Source of the DNA: Pelagicoccus sp. SDUM812005
GTDB taxonomy: Bacteria; Verrucomicrobiota; Verrucomicrobiia; Opitutales; Opitutaceae
Length of the DNA stretch: 64,000 nt
Reading direction: 5' to 3'
Assembly (NCBI RefSeq): GCF_031127875.1
Contig: NZ_JARXIA010000008.1
Span: forward strand, 1 to 64,000
Both the position numbers and the translations under genes were made by a program. The notes beneath the pieces are model-generated. The model did no database searches. It saw nothing but the letters and a program-made list of their open reading frames with translations, and was not told where the DNA came from. Positions 1 through 10,520 of the stretch are shown here, one piece after another. Within the stretch, counting starts at the first letter, position 1. Each line of letters starts with the position of its first letter.

Positions 1-351
1 AGCATTTTTCGTTTGATCATTCGCATAAGGTAGGGCGGGACCGCCGGGCACGCCGCGTTTCCCTCATCACACAGTACGACTAACTAAACGAAAACGCTCT
101 AGGTCAACCGACCTGACGCAGACTCGATCTGTGCTTAAAAAAACAATACACAACCGCATCCCACCACCACCTTTGCGCCCGGCCTCCTCGCTCATCAGAG
201 CGATCCCTTTCACGCCACCACCCCCAAGAAACCAAAAAAGATCCGCGTAATCTGCGGGCCAAAAAAGCAAAACCCAATCCCCCGTCACCCCAGCCCTAAC
301 CCGGTTCACAAAAAAAGACCGCCTTCCGGCGGTCTTTCGCAAAAATCGGTT
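1..351. other. gene-free left edge
   Basis: No convincing coding region is seen. The first 60 bases hold a GC-rich inverted stretch (around 31-58) of the kind often found between genes in GC-rich bacteria. The open frame on the minus strand (67-342) lacks the strong third-position C bias of the real genes here. The only clear element is the terminator at 311-337. Confidence 0.5.
311..337 (-). terminator. Rho-independent terminator of the small minus-strand gene
   Basis: A perfect 10-bp stem (AAAGACCGCC at 314-323, GGCGGTCTTT at 328-337) with a TTCC loop is preceded on the plus strand by a run of A, which becomes the U tract on the minus strand. It lies 15 bases past the stop of the gene ending at 352. 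Confidence 0.85.
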
Positions 352-636
352 TCAGTCCTCTTCCCTGTAGTCCGCCATCAACTCGCGGATGTAGGTCTTC
401 GTTTTCTCTCGTTCGCGGTAGGTCTGCAGGCTGCTTTCCGAGCCGCGGGTGATCATGTACTCAGGGGGACGTTGGCCATAGTAGCTCCAGAGAGCCAAAG
501 CCAAAAGACGGGGCAGGTAACAACTCACTTCGACAAGTTCGTTACGTACACGCTCCTTCTCGTAGTAAGACAGGTTTCGCAAGCCGATCCATTCGATCTT
601 CTTAGCGAGGTCACGGGATGTGGTCGTATCGGTCAT
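352..636 (-). CDS. small conserved-looking hypothetical protein
   Basis: A 94-residue cytoplasmic protein that I do not recognise. I place the start at the ATG at 634-636 (protein begins MTDTTTSRDL); an in-frame extension to 669 is possible, and neither has a clear ribosome site. It is rich in Arg, Glu and Tyr, predicted helical, with no signal peptide or membrane segment. It contains a segment reading YYGQRPPEYMITRGSESS. It sits alone between its own terminator and the M16 peptidase gene, which ends at 759. The terminator just behind it is the best evidence that it is a real transcribed gene. Confidence 0.6.
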   Translation of the reverse strand: MTDTTTSRDLAKKIEWIGLRNLSYYEKERVRNELVEVSCYLPRLLALALWSYYGQRPPEYMITRGSESSLQTYREREKTKTYIRELMADYREED

Positions 637-758
637 TGGTTGGCGTTTGTAGGTTTTGATAAGTCGCAATTAACGACCCGCTAAAACTAACAGAGTTCAC
701 GGATTTATCATACCTTAAACTCGGATCGGGGGCGGGCCTAGGGGTGGGGGTCCATTCA

Positions 759-3587
759 TCACTCCTCATATTCAGGACGAAGATAGGCGACCAATAGATT
801 GCGCATATCGTAATATAAAACCGCCGCCTCCTGGGCCGCCTGTGCATCGAAAGCCTTCACCCGCTCCGGGAAACTCAGGATCTCCTCGAAGTCTCGCCCT
901 TCGGCCACCATGCCGACCAAATTGTTCAGCCAAAACCCGTTCTCCTTCAGCCCGCGCTCGTGCTCGCGCAGGTGCAGCTCGCGCACCTTCTGCACGTTCT
1001 CCGGACGCGGACCCTCCTCCTGCAGCTCGATGATCTGCAGCAAGCCGAGGCGCACCAGATTCTCCGCGTTCCCCGGATCACAGGAAAACCCGAAGCCGGA
1101 CGAATAGGAGCCGCTCGGCAAACGTCCCAGCGACCCAAAAACGCTCACCCCGTACACTCCGCCGTTGTCCTCGCGCAAGACTTCGCGCATGCGGATGTTC
1201 AGCAAGCCGCGAGCGAAGGCCAAAGCGTACCGGTTCTCGGGAGACCACTCCGCCTCCCCGTTGAAAAAGACCCGTACCGTCGTCTTCTCCTCCAAGCCCT
1301 TCTTGATGTCCACCGACAGGCGGCCCGACTTCGGCTTGTCGCCCAGCTCCCGCGCCTTCTCCGGCGGCCCCTCGCGCGTCGGCAAACTGGCCAGGTAGGT
1401 GCGCACGTACTCGCGGAAGGAATCGACCTCGATCGACCCCACGAAGACAAACGTGAAGTCGCCCGCGTTCTGAAAGCGATCCTTGAAGATCTCCAGCGAA
1501 AGCCGCGCCTCCATCTCCTGCAGACGATCGATGTCCAAAGGCTGGTGACGCGGATGGTCGCCATAGTAGGCCTCCTCGATGGCGTCCTGGAAAACCGCCC
1601 CCGGCGACTTGCTGCGATTCGCCACCATCTCCGAAAGACGAAACTTCACCGACTCGTAAGCCTTGTCCAAATCCTTCTCGTTCGGATCGGTGATCTGCAA
1701 GTACACCAGCTTGAAAAAGTCCTCCAAGTCCTGCGGAGACGTCGAACCGCTCAGCGACTCGGAAGTGGACCCGATCGAAGGCGAGAGCCGCACCGTCTTG
1801 CCCGCCAGCTTCTTCTCGAGCTGAATTGTATTGAAAGGACCAATACCCGCTTCGCCCAGCAACATCGTCGCCGTCATCGCCGGAATGAACTCGTCGTCCG
1901 AAACCAAGCTGCTGCCACCTTCGCTGTAAGCCGACATCAGGATCTGGTCGTTCTTGAAGGTGGTTGGCTTCACGATCACCCGCGCCCCATTGGACAAGGT
2001 CCAATCGTAAACCTCCACCTCTTCGTGAAAGCGCTCCTGCACGATTTCGCCTGGCTCCGGAATCTCCGCCAGCAAGGGCTCGTCCGACACGTCGTCCACG
2101 TACTCGCCCAAGTCCATGGCCCGGCCAGCCTCCAATGCGGCCAGCAAAGTCTCTTCGCTCGGCAGCTCGTAACCCTCCGCCTCCGGCGCCGTAAACAGGA
2201 TCACCCGGTTCTCCTCCTTGCGGAAAACGTCGCCGACCCGATTCACCTCCTCCACGTCCAAGTCCTTCAGGAAGGCATGGTGCATGGCCCGCTCCAAAGC
2301 GATACCGGGAATCGGCTCGTCCACCGTGAACGCTCGCGTGTATTCGCTGGCAAATACGCTCGACTGCGTATTCTCCCGCTCCTCGTAGGCCCGATCCATG
2401 CCGCGAATCAAGTCCGCCTTCACGCGATCCAGCTCGCTTTGGCTAAAGCCTTCTCGGCTCGCCCGGGCTACCTCCGCCATCAAAAGCGAAATCCCCTCCT
2501 GCACCTTGCCCTGCACCAGTCCTACCGACATCACGTAGGCCCGCTTGGTCCGAGCCAGCCCCGTGGCTCCCACGCTGGCGTTGATGTAGGGCGGATTCGC
2601 CTCCAAGGTCCGCTCGCTCAAGCGCTTGTTCAGCAGCGAAAAGTAGATCCGCTCGATCATGTGGCGACGGTAGTCCTCCCCCGTCTCGTCCTCGTCCTGG
2701 TCGAGCTTCAGGTACACCCGGGCCGACATGCTCGTAATCTCGGGATCGGAAACGATCGAAAACAGGGTCTCCTCGTGGTCCGGCACCTCCGCCTCCACCC
2801 GCTCCGGGGCGTCCTCCGGATTCTCGAGCCGCGAAAACCGAGTGATGATCTGGCGCTCGATCTCGTCGGGATCAAAATCCCCCACCGCGATCACCCCCAT
2901 CAAGTCGGGACGGTACCACTTCCGGTAAAAGTCGGCGAAACGCTCCGCCGGAGCATTCTGCACCACAAACATCGACCCGATCGGCAAGCGCTTCGCGTAA
3001 CGGGAATTGAAGAAGATCAAGGGATACTGCTGGTCGCGGATCCGCTGCCCCGCGCCCTGGCCGGAACGCCACTCCTCCACCACGACGCCGCGCTCCGCCT
3101 CGATCTCGAACGGATCCAAGGAAATGTTCGAAGCCCAATCCTCCAAAATCAAAAACGCCTTTTCGATCACCTCCGGATCGTCCCAAGGCACCTCCAGCTT
3201 GTAGATGGTCTGGTCGAAGGACGTGCTCGCGTTCAAGTGCTGGCCAAATCGCATCCCGATGCTCTCCAAGAAGTTAACGAGCTCGTGCTTCTCGAAGTTC
3301 TTGGTTCCGTTAAACGCCATGTGCTCCAGGAAGTGGGCGATCCCGCGCTGGTCGTCCTCCTCCTGCAAGGACCCCGCATTCACCACCAGACGCAGCGACA
3401 CCCGATTCTCCGGACGCCCGTTCTTCCGGATGTAGTAGCGGAGCCCATTGTCCAGCTCCCCCACCCGCACCTCGGGATCGACCGGCAACGGAGCCGACAT
3501 GTCGAAATCCTCCGGAAGCTGGGTCCAGGCCACAGCCGGGAGGGCAATTAAAAGAAAAGCGGATACAAGCTTGGATAGGAACTGCAT
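759..3587 (-). CDS. secreted M16 family zinc metallopeptidase (insulinase/pitrilysin type)
   Basis: A 942-residue two-domain M16 peptidase, predicted to cut peptides in the periplasm. The N-terminus has a signal peptide (charged start, hydrophobic run, cleavage near AWTQ). The inverted zinc motif HFLEH is followed about 75 residues later by the acidic ligand region ERGVVVEEW, as the family requires. The second half is the catalytically inactive M16 domain that closes the chamber, so the length matches the full double-domain form. The gene is monocistronic; the divergent neighbour at 3733 starts 145 bp away, which leaves room for two promoters. Confidence 0.92.
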   Translation of the reverse strand: MQFLSKLVSAFLLIALPAVAWTQLPEDFDMSAPLPVDPEVRVGELDNGLRYYIRKNGRPENRVSLRLVVNAGSLQEEDDQRGIAHFLEHMAFNGTKNFEKHELVNFLESIGMRFGQHLNASTSFDQTIYKLEVPWDDPEVIEKAFLILEDWASNISLDPFEIEAERGVVVEEWRSGQGAGQRIRDQQYPLIFFNSRYAKRLPIGSMFVVQNAPAERFADFYRKWYRPDLMGVIAVGDFDPDEIERQIITRFSRLENPEDAPERVEAEVPDHEETLFSIVSDPEITSMSARVYLKLDQDEDETGEDYRRHMIERIYFSLLNKRLSERTLEANPPYINASVGATGLARTKRAYVMSVGLVQGKVQEGISLLMAEVARASREGFSQSELDRVKADLIRGMDRAYEERENTQSSVFASEYTRAFTVDEPIPGIALERAMHHAFLKDLDVEEVNRVGDVFRKEENRVILFTAPEAEGYELPSEETLLAALEAGRAMDLGEYVDDVSDEPLLAEIPEPGEIVQERFHEEVEVYDWTLSNGARVIVKPTTFKNDQILMSAYSEGGSSLVSDDEFIPAMTATMLLGEAGIGPFNTIQLEKKLAGKTVRLSPSIGSTSESLSGSTSPQDLEDFFKLVYLQITDPNEKDLDKAYESVKFRLSEMVANRSKSPGAVFQDAIEEAYYGDHPRHQPLDIDRLQEMEARLSLEIFKDRFQNAGDFTFVFVGSIEVDSFREYVRTYLASLPTREGPPEKARELGDKPKSGRLSVDIKKGLEEKTTVRVFFNGEAEWSPENRYALAFARGLLNIRMREVLREDNGGVYGVSVFGSLGRLPSGSYSSGFGFSCDPGNAENLVRLGLLQIIELQEEGPRPENVQKVRELHLREHERGLKENGFWLNNLVGMVAEGRDFEEILSFPERVKAFDAQAAQEAAVLYYDMRNLLVAYLRPEYEE

Positions 3588-3732
3588 TTAACAAGGGGAC
3601 GAAGAGAACAACCCTTGGCCTAGAAAAACGATTTAGCAATTCGTTCCGCCCAGAATCCCCCGCACCCCGTCCTCGCCCCCAAAAAACAAATCCTTCCCTT
3701 TCCCCGCTCCGCCCCTAAAAACGGAGCCCGCA

Positions 3733-4983
3733 ATGCCAGAATCCCAACCACAGCTCTCCGTCACCATCCTCTCCGGCTTCCTAGGAGCGGGAAAAACCAC
3801 CCTGCTCAATCACCTCCTCAAAAACGCCAACGGAGAACGCATCGCCGTCATCGTCAACGACATCGGCGAGGTCAACATCGACGCCGCCCTCATCCAGAGC
3901 GAAGTCCGCACCCTCGAAGGCCAGCCCCAAAACGAGGTCGTCGAGCTCTCCGGCGGCTGCATCTGCTGCACCATCCAAGGCGACCTCGCCCTCGCCGTCA
4001 TGGACCTCGCCAAAAAAGGCAACATCGACCACATCGTCATCGAGTCCACCGGCGTGGCCGAGCCCACCCAGATCGTCCACACCTTCCTCACCCCCGGCCC
4101 CAACGGCAAGTCCCTCGAAGAAGTCGTCCGTATCGACAGTCTGGTTACCGTCGTCGACACCGCCTTCTTCCTCCGCGAGTGGAAAGCCAACGCCGCCAAA
4201 GGCGCTTCCCGCGAACTCCTCCGCCAAGAGGACGAACGCCCCGTCTTCGAGCTCGTCATCGAGCAAATCGAGTGCGCCGACCTGCTCGTCCTCAACAAGA
4301 CCGACGTGCTCCAGGAAGGCGAGCTCACCGAAGTCCGCGTCATCCTCGACGAGCTCAACCGCCGCGCCACCAAGCACGAGTGCGTCAACGGCCAGCTCCC
4401 CAATTCCGCCATCCTGCACAACGGCTCCTTCGACCTCGACGCCACCCTCTCCGGCGCCAGCTGGCTGCAAAGCCTCAACAAGCAAGACCAAGAAGCCGGC
4501 CCCGCCGACCCCATCGACGACAAGGAAACGCCCCCGCTCTTCCGCCCCGTCCCCAACTCCCCCAGCAGCCTCTTCTTCCCCAGCATCTCCAAAGCGCTCG
4601 ACCCCATCGCCAAAGCCCAGCAAGGCCTCGTCACCCTCGTCTACCGCTCCCGCAAGCGCTTCCAGGCCGACAAGTTCGCCCACGTCATCAACACCTCCAT
4701 CCCCGGCCTCCTCCGGGCCAAAGGCTACTGCTGGATCGAAGGCAACGACCAACAAGTCGGCTTCCTCTCCATCGCCGGCTCCACCACCCGCTGCGACTTC
4801 ATCGGCTCCTGGTGGATCACCGCCCTCGAAAAAGGCAACATCGACCGCTCCCAAATCCCCGGCGAAGTCGAAAAGAAATGGGAATCCCCCCACGGCGACC
4901 GACGCCAAGAGCTCGTCTTCATCGGCTTCAAGCTCGACCGCGAACGCCTGCAAGCCGAACTCGACGCCTGCCTCGTCGACTAG
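3733..4983 (+). CDS. CobW/G3E family GTP-binding metallochaperone
   Basis: A 416-residue G3E GTPase of the COG0523 family, whose members deliver metals (zinc, cobalt) to client enzymes using GTP. The Walker A loop GFLGAGKTT lies at residues 15-23, the metal-binding GGCICC motif at 74-79, the switch region IESTGVAEP near 118-126 and the guanine-specificity NKTD near 189. The C-terminal third (about 300-410) is the CobW_C domain. The start ATG at 3733 puts the P loop at its usual distance from the N-terminus. It converges on the amidohydrolase gene. Which metal it handles cannot be read from the sequence; no Zur-type site was found. Confidence 0.9.
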   Translation: MPESQPQLSVTILSGFLGAGKTTLLNHLLKNANGERIAVIVNDIGEVNIDAALIQSEVRTLEGQPQNEVVELSGGCICCTIQGDLALAVMDLAKKGNIDHIVIESTGVAEPTQIVHTFLTPGPNGKSLEEVVRIDSLVTVVDTAFFLREWKANAAKGASRELLRQEDERPVFELVIEQIECADLLVLNKTDVLQEGELTEVRVILDELNRRATKHECVNGQLPNSAILHNGSFDLDATLSGASWLQSLNKQDQEAGPADPIDDKETPPLFRPVPNSPSSLFFPSISKALDPIAKAQQGLVTLVYRSRKRFQADKFAHVINTSIPGLLRAKGYCWIEGNDQQVGFLSIAGSTTRCDFIGSWWITALEKGNIDRSQIPGEVEKKWESPHGDRRQELVFIGFKLDRERLQAELDACLVD

Positions 4984-5019
4984 TCAAGCTCGCCCCGTCG
5001 ATCGCCAAAGTCAGGCCGC

Positions 5020-6096
5020 CTAAACGCCCAAGTACCGCCCGCTTCTCTCGAACACCTCGGCCGGCACGCCCAGCGCCGCCTTCAGCATCACGTCCCGATC
5101 CCACGGATTGCCCACCCGCGAAATCCGCCACATCTGCCCCAGCGTCAGACGAAGTGGATACAGCCAGGCCGACACCATCGGCGTATTCGTCAACGGGTGA
5201 TCCGTCCCGTAGAGCAGCCTCCCCCGCAAACGCTCCTCCCTCAGCACCCGCGGCAAAAACCGCTTACGGTTAAACTGAGTCAGCGTCGAAATATCCGCCA
5301 CCAAGTTCGGAAACCGCGGCATCAACTCCAGCAGCCGCTCCACATTGCACTGCCCCTCGTTCTCCCCTGCGCTCGCCACATGGGCCGCGATCACCCGCAC
5401 CCCTAAGCTCAAAGGCAACTCCAGCAGCTTCGGATCCCCCAAGCGATTGTCCGTCCGCGAAAACGAATCCTCGTGCCCCGTATGCGTCAGCAAAGGCAAG
5501 TCCAGCTCCACCAGCTTGCGGTAGTACGGCGCCAAGCGCTCGTCGCTCGGATCTATGTTCTGGATATTCGGTAACCACTTTACCAATACAGCCCCCTTCG
5601 CCTTCGACCACTCCAGCTCCTCCAAGGCGTCCGGACGCAGCGGATGCACGCTCGCCCCGAAAAGCAAGTGCTCGTAGGCCGCCACCGCCTCCCCTACGAA
5701 ACGATTCGGCACCCACACCTCCACCGCATCCTCGTCCAGCGACCCGTCGTCCCGATACGGAGCATCCATCGCCAAAATCACCGCCGCGCGCACCCGCTTC
5801 GACTCCCCGACAGACCGGTTGATCCCATCCATGATAAAGCAATCCCCATGCTGCGTCAGCAGCTTCTCGCTACAGCCAAAGATCTTCAAGTACACCCGAA
5901 ACCGCCAGCTCGCCCGCAAAGCCGCCGAGATCCGAGCCTCGCTCCCGCCCGCCCCGATTCCCGCCGTATGGCAATGCATGTCCACCACCCCCTCCGGCAA
6001 GGCCTCCGCCACCGGCCCCATCGGGCCCTTCCAAAGCAGCGCCCGCGTCAAGGCCAAGCACCCCAGCGCACCCAAAAACAACAAGAGGAAAAGCAT
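5020..6096 (-). CDS. membrane-anchored amidohydrolase-2 family protein
   Basis: A 358-residue protein with an N-terminal hydrophobic anchor (MLFLLLFLGALGCLALT) followed by a metal-dependent TIM-barrel hydrolase. Metal-binding landmarks are the DMHCH motif after strand 1, THTGHE, a His in AAHVAS, and YGTDHP near the C-terminus, in the order expected for amidohydrolases. I chose the ATG at 6094-6096 because it begins right at the anchor; an in-frame TTG at 6184-6186 would add 30 atypical residues. The substrate is unknown. The gene is divergent from the efflux operon starting at 6268. Confidence 0.75.
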   Translation of the reverse strand: MLFLLLFLGALGCLALTRALLWKGPMGPVAEALPEGVVDMHCHTAGIGAGGSEARISAALRASWRFRVYLKIFGCSEKLLTQHGDCFIMDGINRSVGESKRVRAAVILAMDAPYRDDGSLDEDAVEVWVPNRFVGEAVAAYEHLLFGASVHPLRPDALEELEWSKAKGAVLVKWLPNIQNIDPSDERLAPYYRKLVELDLPLLTHTGHEDSFSRTDNRLGDPKLLELPLSLGVRVIAAHVASAGENEGQCNVERLLELMPRFPNLVADISTLTQFNRKRFLPRVLREERLRGRLLYGTDHPLTNTPMVSAWLYPLRLTLGQMWRISRVGNPWDRDVMLKAALGVPAEVFERSGRYLGV

Positions 6097-6230
6097 CCCA
6101 CCACCCAATCCCCAAACGCCTCCGCGCACAAGCCCGCAAGCCGAAGCCAGCCCCGCCGAGAATTCCCGCTTTCCACCCCCTTTCAATCCTCGCTAAAAAG
6201 CGGCATTCATACACCTTTCGCAGCCGTAAG

Positions 6231-6246
6231 TCCCACATGTGTGGGA
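6231..6246. promoter_or_regulatory. 16-bp perfect palindrome before the efflux operon
   Basis: TCCCACA-TG-TGTGGGA is a perfect inverted repeat with 7-bp arms. It lies in the 171-bp gap between the divergent amidohydrolase and efflux adaptor genes and ends 21 bp before the adaptor ATG. Position and symmetry fit an operator for a dimeric repressor of the pump operon, but no regulator gene is adjacent, so this is inference. Confidence 0.45.
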
Positions 6247-6267
6247 GATCCCGCGCCCCTCTTCATC

Positions 6268-7440
6268 ATGTCCTCCAATAAAAGATCCAAAGCACCCCTC
6301 GCCATCCTAGCCCTCGCCGGCCTCGCCGCTCTCGGTTACTTCCTCCTCAAACCTTCCGGCGACGAAGCGGAAGAAAAGCAACGAAACCGAGCCGCAGCCG
6401 TCGCCGTCGCCCCCGTCGAGCACCGAGCCATCGAACTGCGACGCGTCTTCAGCGGCGCCCTGGAAGCCCACTCCAAGTTCGTCGTCGCGCCCAAGGTCGC
6501 CGGACGCGTGCACGACATCCCCGTCGACATCTCCGACGTGGTCAGCCGCGGCGACGCCGTCGCCATCCTCGACGCCGCCGAGTTCGACCAAGCCGTCCGC
6601 CAAGCCGAAGCCGACCTCGCCGTCGCCCAAGCCAACCTCGCCGAAGCCAAGAGCGCCCTCGAGATCACCCAACGGGCCGACCAACGCACCACCACCCTGC
6701 GCGAACGCGGCATCGCCTCCGAAACCGAATACGACAACGTGCAAGCCGAGCTCCTTGCCCGCCAAGCCCAAGTCAAAGTCGCCGAAGCCCAAGTCATCCG
6801 CGCCGAGTCCTCCCTCGAGTCCGCCCGCATCCGCCTCGGCTACACCCGCATCACCGCAGACTGGTCCGGCGACGAAGACCGCCGCGTCGTCGCCGAACGC
6901 TACGTCGACGAAGGCGAAACCGTCTCCGCCAACGAACCCCTGCTCATGATCGTCGAGCTCGACCCCATCACCGCCGTCATCTACGTCACCGAACGCGACT
7001 ACGGCCTCCTCCAACCCGGTCAAACCGCACGCTTCACCACCGACGCCTTCCCCCAGAAAACCTTCGAAGGCAAAATCGACCGCATCTCCCCCGTCTTCCG
7101 CGAAAGCAGCCGCCAAGCCCGCGTCGAGCTCTCCCTCGCCAACCCCGACCACTCCCTCAAGCCGGGCATGTTCGTCCGAGCCAACATCACCCTCGACCGC
7201 GTCGAAGACACCACCGTCATCCCCTACGCCGCCCTCTCCCGACGCGGAACCGAAACCGGCGTCTTCCTCATCTCCGACGACGCCAAGACCGTCCGCTGGC
7301 AAGCCGTCACCACCGGAATCCGCTCCGAAGAATCCGTGCAAGTCCTCGAGCCCCCGCTCAAGGGACGGGTCGTAGTCCTCGGACAACACCTCCTCGACGA
7401 TGGCTCCTCCATCACCATCCCCGACGCCAGCCCCCTCTGA
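6268..7440 (+). CDS. RND efflux periplasmic adaptor (membrane fusion protein)
   Basis: A 390-residue HlyD/AcrA-type adaptor linking an inner-membrane RND pump to an outer-membrane channel. The start is the ATG at 6268, which gives a short Lys/Arg-rich N-terminus and a hydrophobic anchor ([17 protein letters not shown]). Then come a lipoyl half ([16 protein letters not shown]), an alpha-helical hairpin of Ala/Glu heptads (about residues 105-195) and beta-barrel plus membrane-proximal domains. The frame stays open far upstream, but that stretch is antisense to the amidohydrolase and not coding. The pump gene begins 8 bp after the stop, so the two are co-transcribed. Confidence 0.9.
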   Translation: MSSNKRSKAPLAILALAGLAALGYFLLKPSGDEAEEKQRNRAAAVAVAPVEHRAIELRRVFSGALEAHSKFVVAPKVAGRVHDIPVDISDVVSRGDAVAILDAAEFDQAVRQAEADLAVAQANLAEAKSALEITQRADQRTTTLRERGIASETEYDNVQAELLARQAQVKVAEAQVIRAESSLESARIRLGYTRITADWSGDEDRRVVAERYVDEGETVSANEPLLMIVELDPITAVIYVTERDYGLLQPGQTARFTTDAFPQKTFEGKIDRISPVFRESSRQARVELSLANPDHSLKPGMFVRANITLDRVEDTTVIPYAALSRRGTETGVFLISDDAKTVRWQAVTTGIRSEESVQVLEPPLKGRVVVLGQHLLDDGSSITIPDASPL

Positions 7441-7448
7441 TCCGAGCC

Positions 7449-10400
7449 ATGAGCCTCTCCGACTTCAGCGTTAAACGCCCCATCTTCACCACCATGGTCA
7501 CCCTCATCGTGGTGGTCCTCGGTTCCGTCTCCCTCGCCCGACTCAAGATCGACCTCTTCCCGAGCATCGAGCTGCCCACCGTCAGCATCCGAACCAGCTA
7601 CCCAGGCGCCAGCCCGGAGGTCATCGAAACCCTCGTCACCCAAATCATCGAGGAAATCATCTCCACCGTCCCCGGCGTCGAAGAAGTCACCTCCGAATCC
7701 AGCGAAGGCAACAGCCGCGTGCGCGTGCGCTTCTCCTGGGGTACCGACATCAACGCCGCCGCCCTCGAGCTCCAAGCCACCCTTGAAGACGAAATCAACG
7801 AACTCCCCGACGGCATCGAACGCCCCCGCGTCTCCAAGTTCGACGTCGACTCCTTCCCCGTCGTCATCCTCGGCGTCTCCGGCGACATCGACCCCGTCGA
7901 GCTCACCGACATCATCAACAACGAAATCCGCTTCCGCTTCTCCCGCGTCCCCGGCGTCGCCCAGGTCGACCTCTGGGGCGGCTACAACCGCGAAATCCGC
8001 GTCGAGATCGACCGCCAACGCCTGCAAGCCCTCGGCATCCCCCTCAACCAAATCCTGCAAGCCCTGCGCGACTCCAACCTAGACCGCCCCTCCGGCTCCA
8101 TCCAAGAAGGCCGCTACGAAATTTCCCTCCGCGCCCCCGCCCAATTCCAAAACCTGGACCAAATCCGTAACACCGTCGTGGATACGCGAGACGGCACCAC
8201 CGTCACCCTCGAGCAAGTCGCCCTCGTCAAGGACACCCACGAAAAGGAGACCCGCATCGTGCGCGTCAACGGCGTGCAAGGCATCCGCGTCGCCATCCGC
8301 AAGCAAGACAACGCCAACACCGTCGAAGTCTCCCAAGCCATCCTCGAGGAAATCGAACGCACCAACAAAGACTTCCCCCTCATCAACATCGTGCCCGTCT
8401 CCAACTCGGGCAACTTCATCGAACGCTCCATCCAAAACGTCTCCCGCTCCGTCCTCTACGGCGGCGGACTCGCCATCCTCGTACTGCTCTTCTTCCTGCG
8501 CGACTGGCGCTCCACCCTCGTCATCTCGCTCGCCATCCCCATCTCCATCATCTCCACCTTCGCCCTGCTCTACTTCGGAGGCTTCACCCTCAACATGATG
8601 TCCCTCGGCGGACTCGCCCTCGGCGTCGGCATGATGGTCGACTCCTCCATCGTCGTCCTGGAAAACATCTTCCGCCGCCGCGACGAAGAAGGCGAAGTCC
8701 CAAAAGTCGCCGCCGCCAGCGGAGCCCGCGAAGTCGCCACCGCCATCATCGCCTCCACCATCACCACCCTCGTCATCTTCCTCCCCCTCATCTTCGTGCC
8801 AGGCGTATCCGGAATCCTCTTCCGCGAACTCGCCTACACCGTATCCTTCTCCCTCGTCTGCTCGCTCGTCGTATCGCTCAGCCTCGTGCCCATGCTCTCA
8901 GCCAAGCTGCTCAGAGCCCAAATTTCCCAGGAAGAGAAGAAAAAGAGCCCCTTCCGCCGCCTCTCCGAAACCTCCGAACGCTGGTTCCAAAGCCTCGAGA
9001 GCAACTACAAGCGCATGCTCAACAAAGCCCTGCGCCACCGCCGCTGGGTCCTCGTCGGAGCCGGCTCCACCCTGGTGCTCAGCTTCTTCCTCGCCCCCAT
9101 GATCAGCAGCGAATTCATGCCGCCTAGCGACGAAGGCGAAGTCGGAGCCTGGATGCGCGCCGAAAATTCCACCCGTCTCGAAATCGTGGATACGCTGGCC
9201 AAACGCATCGAAGAAATCGCCATCCCCGCCGTCCCCGAAGCCATCTCCCACGTCACCAACGTCCGCGGCGACGGAGCCGATATCAGCTTCAACCTCGTGC
9301 CCGCCAGCCAACGCAGCCGCTCCAACGCCGAAATCGCCGAAGAGCTGCGCACCCTCCTCGATGGAAAAATCCCCGGCGTGCGAGCCGGAGCCTGGGCCCC
9401 GCGCGGCCAAAACCTCCTCAACCGCCTCCTCGGCGGCGGCGGACAGGGCATCGAAGTCGAAGTCCGCGGCCCCGATATCCCCACCCTCGAAAAGCTCGCC
9501 CTCGACGCCAAAGCCCGCATCGAGCAAATCGAAGGCGTCACCGACGTCGACACCAGCTTCGACGAAGGCACCCCACGCCAAGAAATCACCATCGACCGCG
9601 ACAAGGTAGCCGACCTCGGCCTCTCCGCCCGCGACGTCTCCGAAGTCCTGCAAACCGCCATCGCCGGCTCCACCGCCGGAAACTACCAAACCTCCGGAAA
9701 CTCCTACCGCATCCTCGTGCAGATGGCCAACGCCGAACACCTCTCCATCGACGAAGTGCTCGACCTCACCCTCCGCACCCCCTCCGGCGAACTCGTCGCC
9801 CTGCGCAACCTCGTCACCTCCGACTTCGGCCGCGCCCCCTCCGAAATCGAACGCCGCGACCAGCAACGCCTCGTCACCCTCGACGCCGAATTCGAAAAGC
9901 GAGCCCTCGGCGACGTATCCACCGAAATCGAAGCCGCCCTCAACCAAATCCCACGCCCCTCCGGCTACGCCTTCCGCATCACCGGCGCCTGGGAAGAACA
10001 ACAAAAGACCTTCAACGAACTCGGCATCGCCCTCGGCCTCGCCATCATGCTCGTCTACATGGTGCTCGCCTGCCAATACGAGTCCCTGCGCGACCCCACC
10101 ATCGTTATGGTCGCCGTCCCCATGGCCGCCATCGGCGTCATCCTCACCCTCATCCTCACCGGCACCACCATGAACCTCCAGTCCGGCATCGGCTGCATCA
10201 TGCTGGGCGGCATCGTCGTCAACAACGCCATCCTGCTCGTCGACCAAGCCAGCCAGCTCCGCCTCGAAGGCGCCGGAGCCCGCGACGCCGTTGCCGAAGC
10301 CGGCCGACGCCGCCTGCGCCCCATCCTCATGACCACCCTCACCACCGTGCTCGGACTCCTCCCCCTCGCCCTCGGCATCGGCGAAGGAGCCGACGCCCAA

Positions 10401-10520
10401 GCCCCCCTCGCCCGCGCCGTCATCGGCGGCCTCGTGGGCTCGACAGCCATCACCCTGCTCCTTACACCCGTCGTCTATTCCATCGTCCACAGCAAGCGCA
10501 GCAGCAGCGACGCTCAATGA
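7449..10520 (+). CDS. RND family efflux pump, inner-membrane subunit
   Basis: A 1023-residue proton-driven RND exporter with the standard 12-helix layout: one helix near residue 12, a large periplasmic porter/docking loop, helices around 335-480, a second loop, then helices 855-1010. The TM4 signature [19 protein letters not shown] keeps the first of the two proton-relay aspartates, with Ser at the second, as is usual in this NolG/acriflavin-like subclass. It shares an operon with the adaptor (8-bp gap) and overlaps the TolC-like gene by 4 bp (ATGA). The substrate could be drugs, solvents or siderophores and cannot be assigned. Confidence 0.92.
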   Translation: MSLSDFSVKRPIFTTMVTLIVVVLGSVSLARLKIDLFPSIELPTVSIRTSYPGASPEVIETLVTQIIEEIISTVPGVEEVTSESSEGNSRVRVRFSWGTDINAAALELQATLEDEINELPDGIERPRVSKFDVDSFPVVILGVSGDIDPVELTDIINNEIRFRFSRVPGVAQVDLWGGYNREIRVEIDRQRLQALGIPLNQILQALRDSNLDRPSGSIQEGRYEISLRAPAQFQNLDQIRNTVVDTRDGTTVTLEQVALVKDTHEKETRIVRVNGVQGIRVAIRKQDNANTVEVSQAILEEIERTNKDFPLINIVPVSNSGNFIERSIQNVSRSVLYGGGLAILVLLFFLRDWRSTLVISLAIPISIISTFALLYFGGFTLNMMSLGGLALGVGMMVDSSIVVLENIFRRRDEEGEVPKVAAASGAREVATAIIASTITTLVIFLPLIFVPGVSGILFRELAYTVSFSLVCSLVVSLSLVPMLSAKLLRAQISQEEKKKSPFRRLSETSERWFQSLESNYKRMLNKALRHRRWVLVGAGSTLVLSFFLAPMISSEFMPPSDEGEVGAWMRAENSTRLEIVDTLAKRIEEIAIPAVPEAISHVTNVRGDGADISFNLVPASQRSRSNAEIAEELRTLLDGKIPGVRAGAWAPRGQNLLNRLLGGGGQGIEVEVRGPDIPTLEKLALDAKARIEQIEGVTDVDTSFDEGTPRQEITIDRDKVADLGLSARDVSEVLQTAIAGSTAGNYQTSGNSYRILVQMANAEHLSIDEVLDLTLRTPSGELVALRNLVTSDFGRAPSEIERRDQQRLVTLDAEFEKRALGDVSTEIEAALNQIPRPSGYAFRITGAWEEQQKTFNELGIALGLAIMLVYMVLACQYESLRDPTIVMVAVPMAAIGVILTLILTGTTMNLQSGIGCIMLGGIVVNNAILLVDQASQLRLEGAGARDAVAEAGRRRLRPILMTTLTTVLGLLPLALGIGEGADAQAPLARAVIGGLVGSTAITLLLTPVVYSIVHSKRSSSDAQ

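Noticed and set aside
960-3551. Long plus-strand open frame antisense to the M16 peptidase
   Set aside because: It mirrors a gene with clear signal peptide and HxxEH motif; its translation is Arg/Leu/His-rich low-complexity, typical of the antisense of GC-rich coding DNA.
5644-6267. 208-residue N-terminal extension of the efflux adaptor
   Set aside because: The stretch is antisense to the amidohydrolase and Arg/Pro/His-rich; the ATG at 6268 gives a normal adaptor N-terminus.
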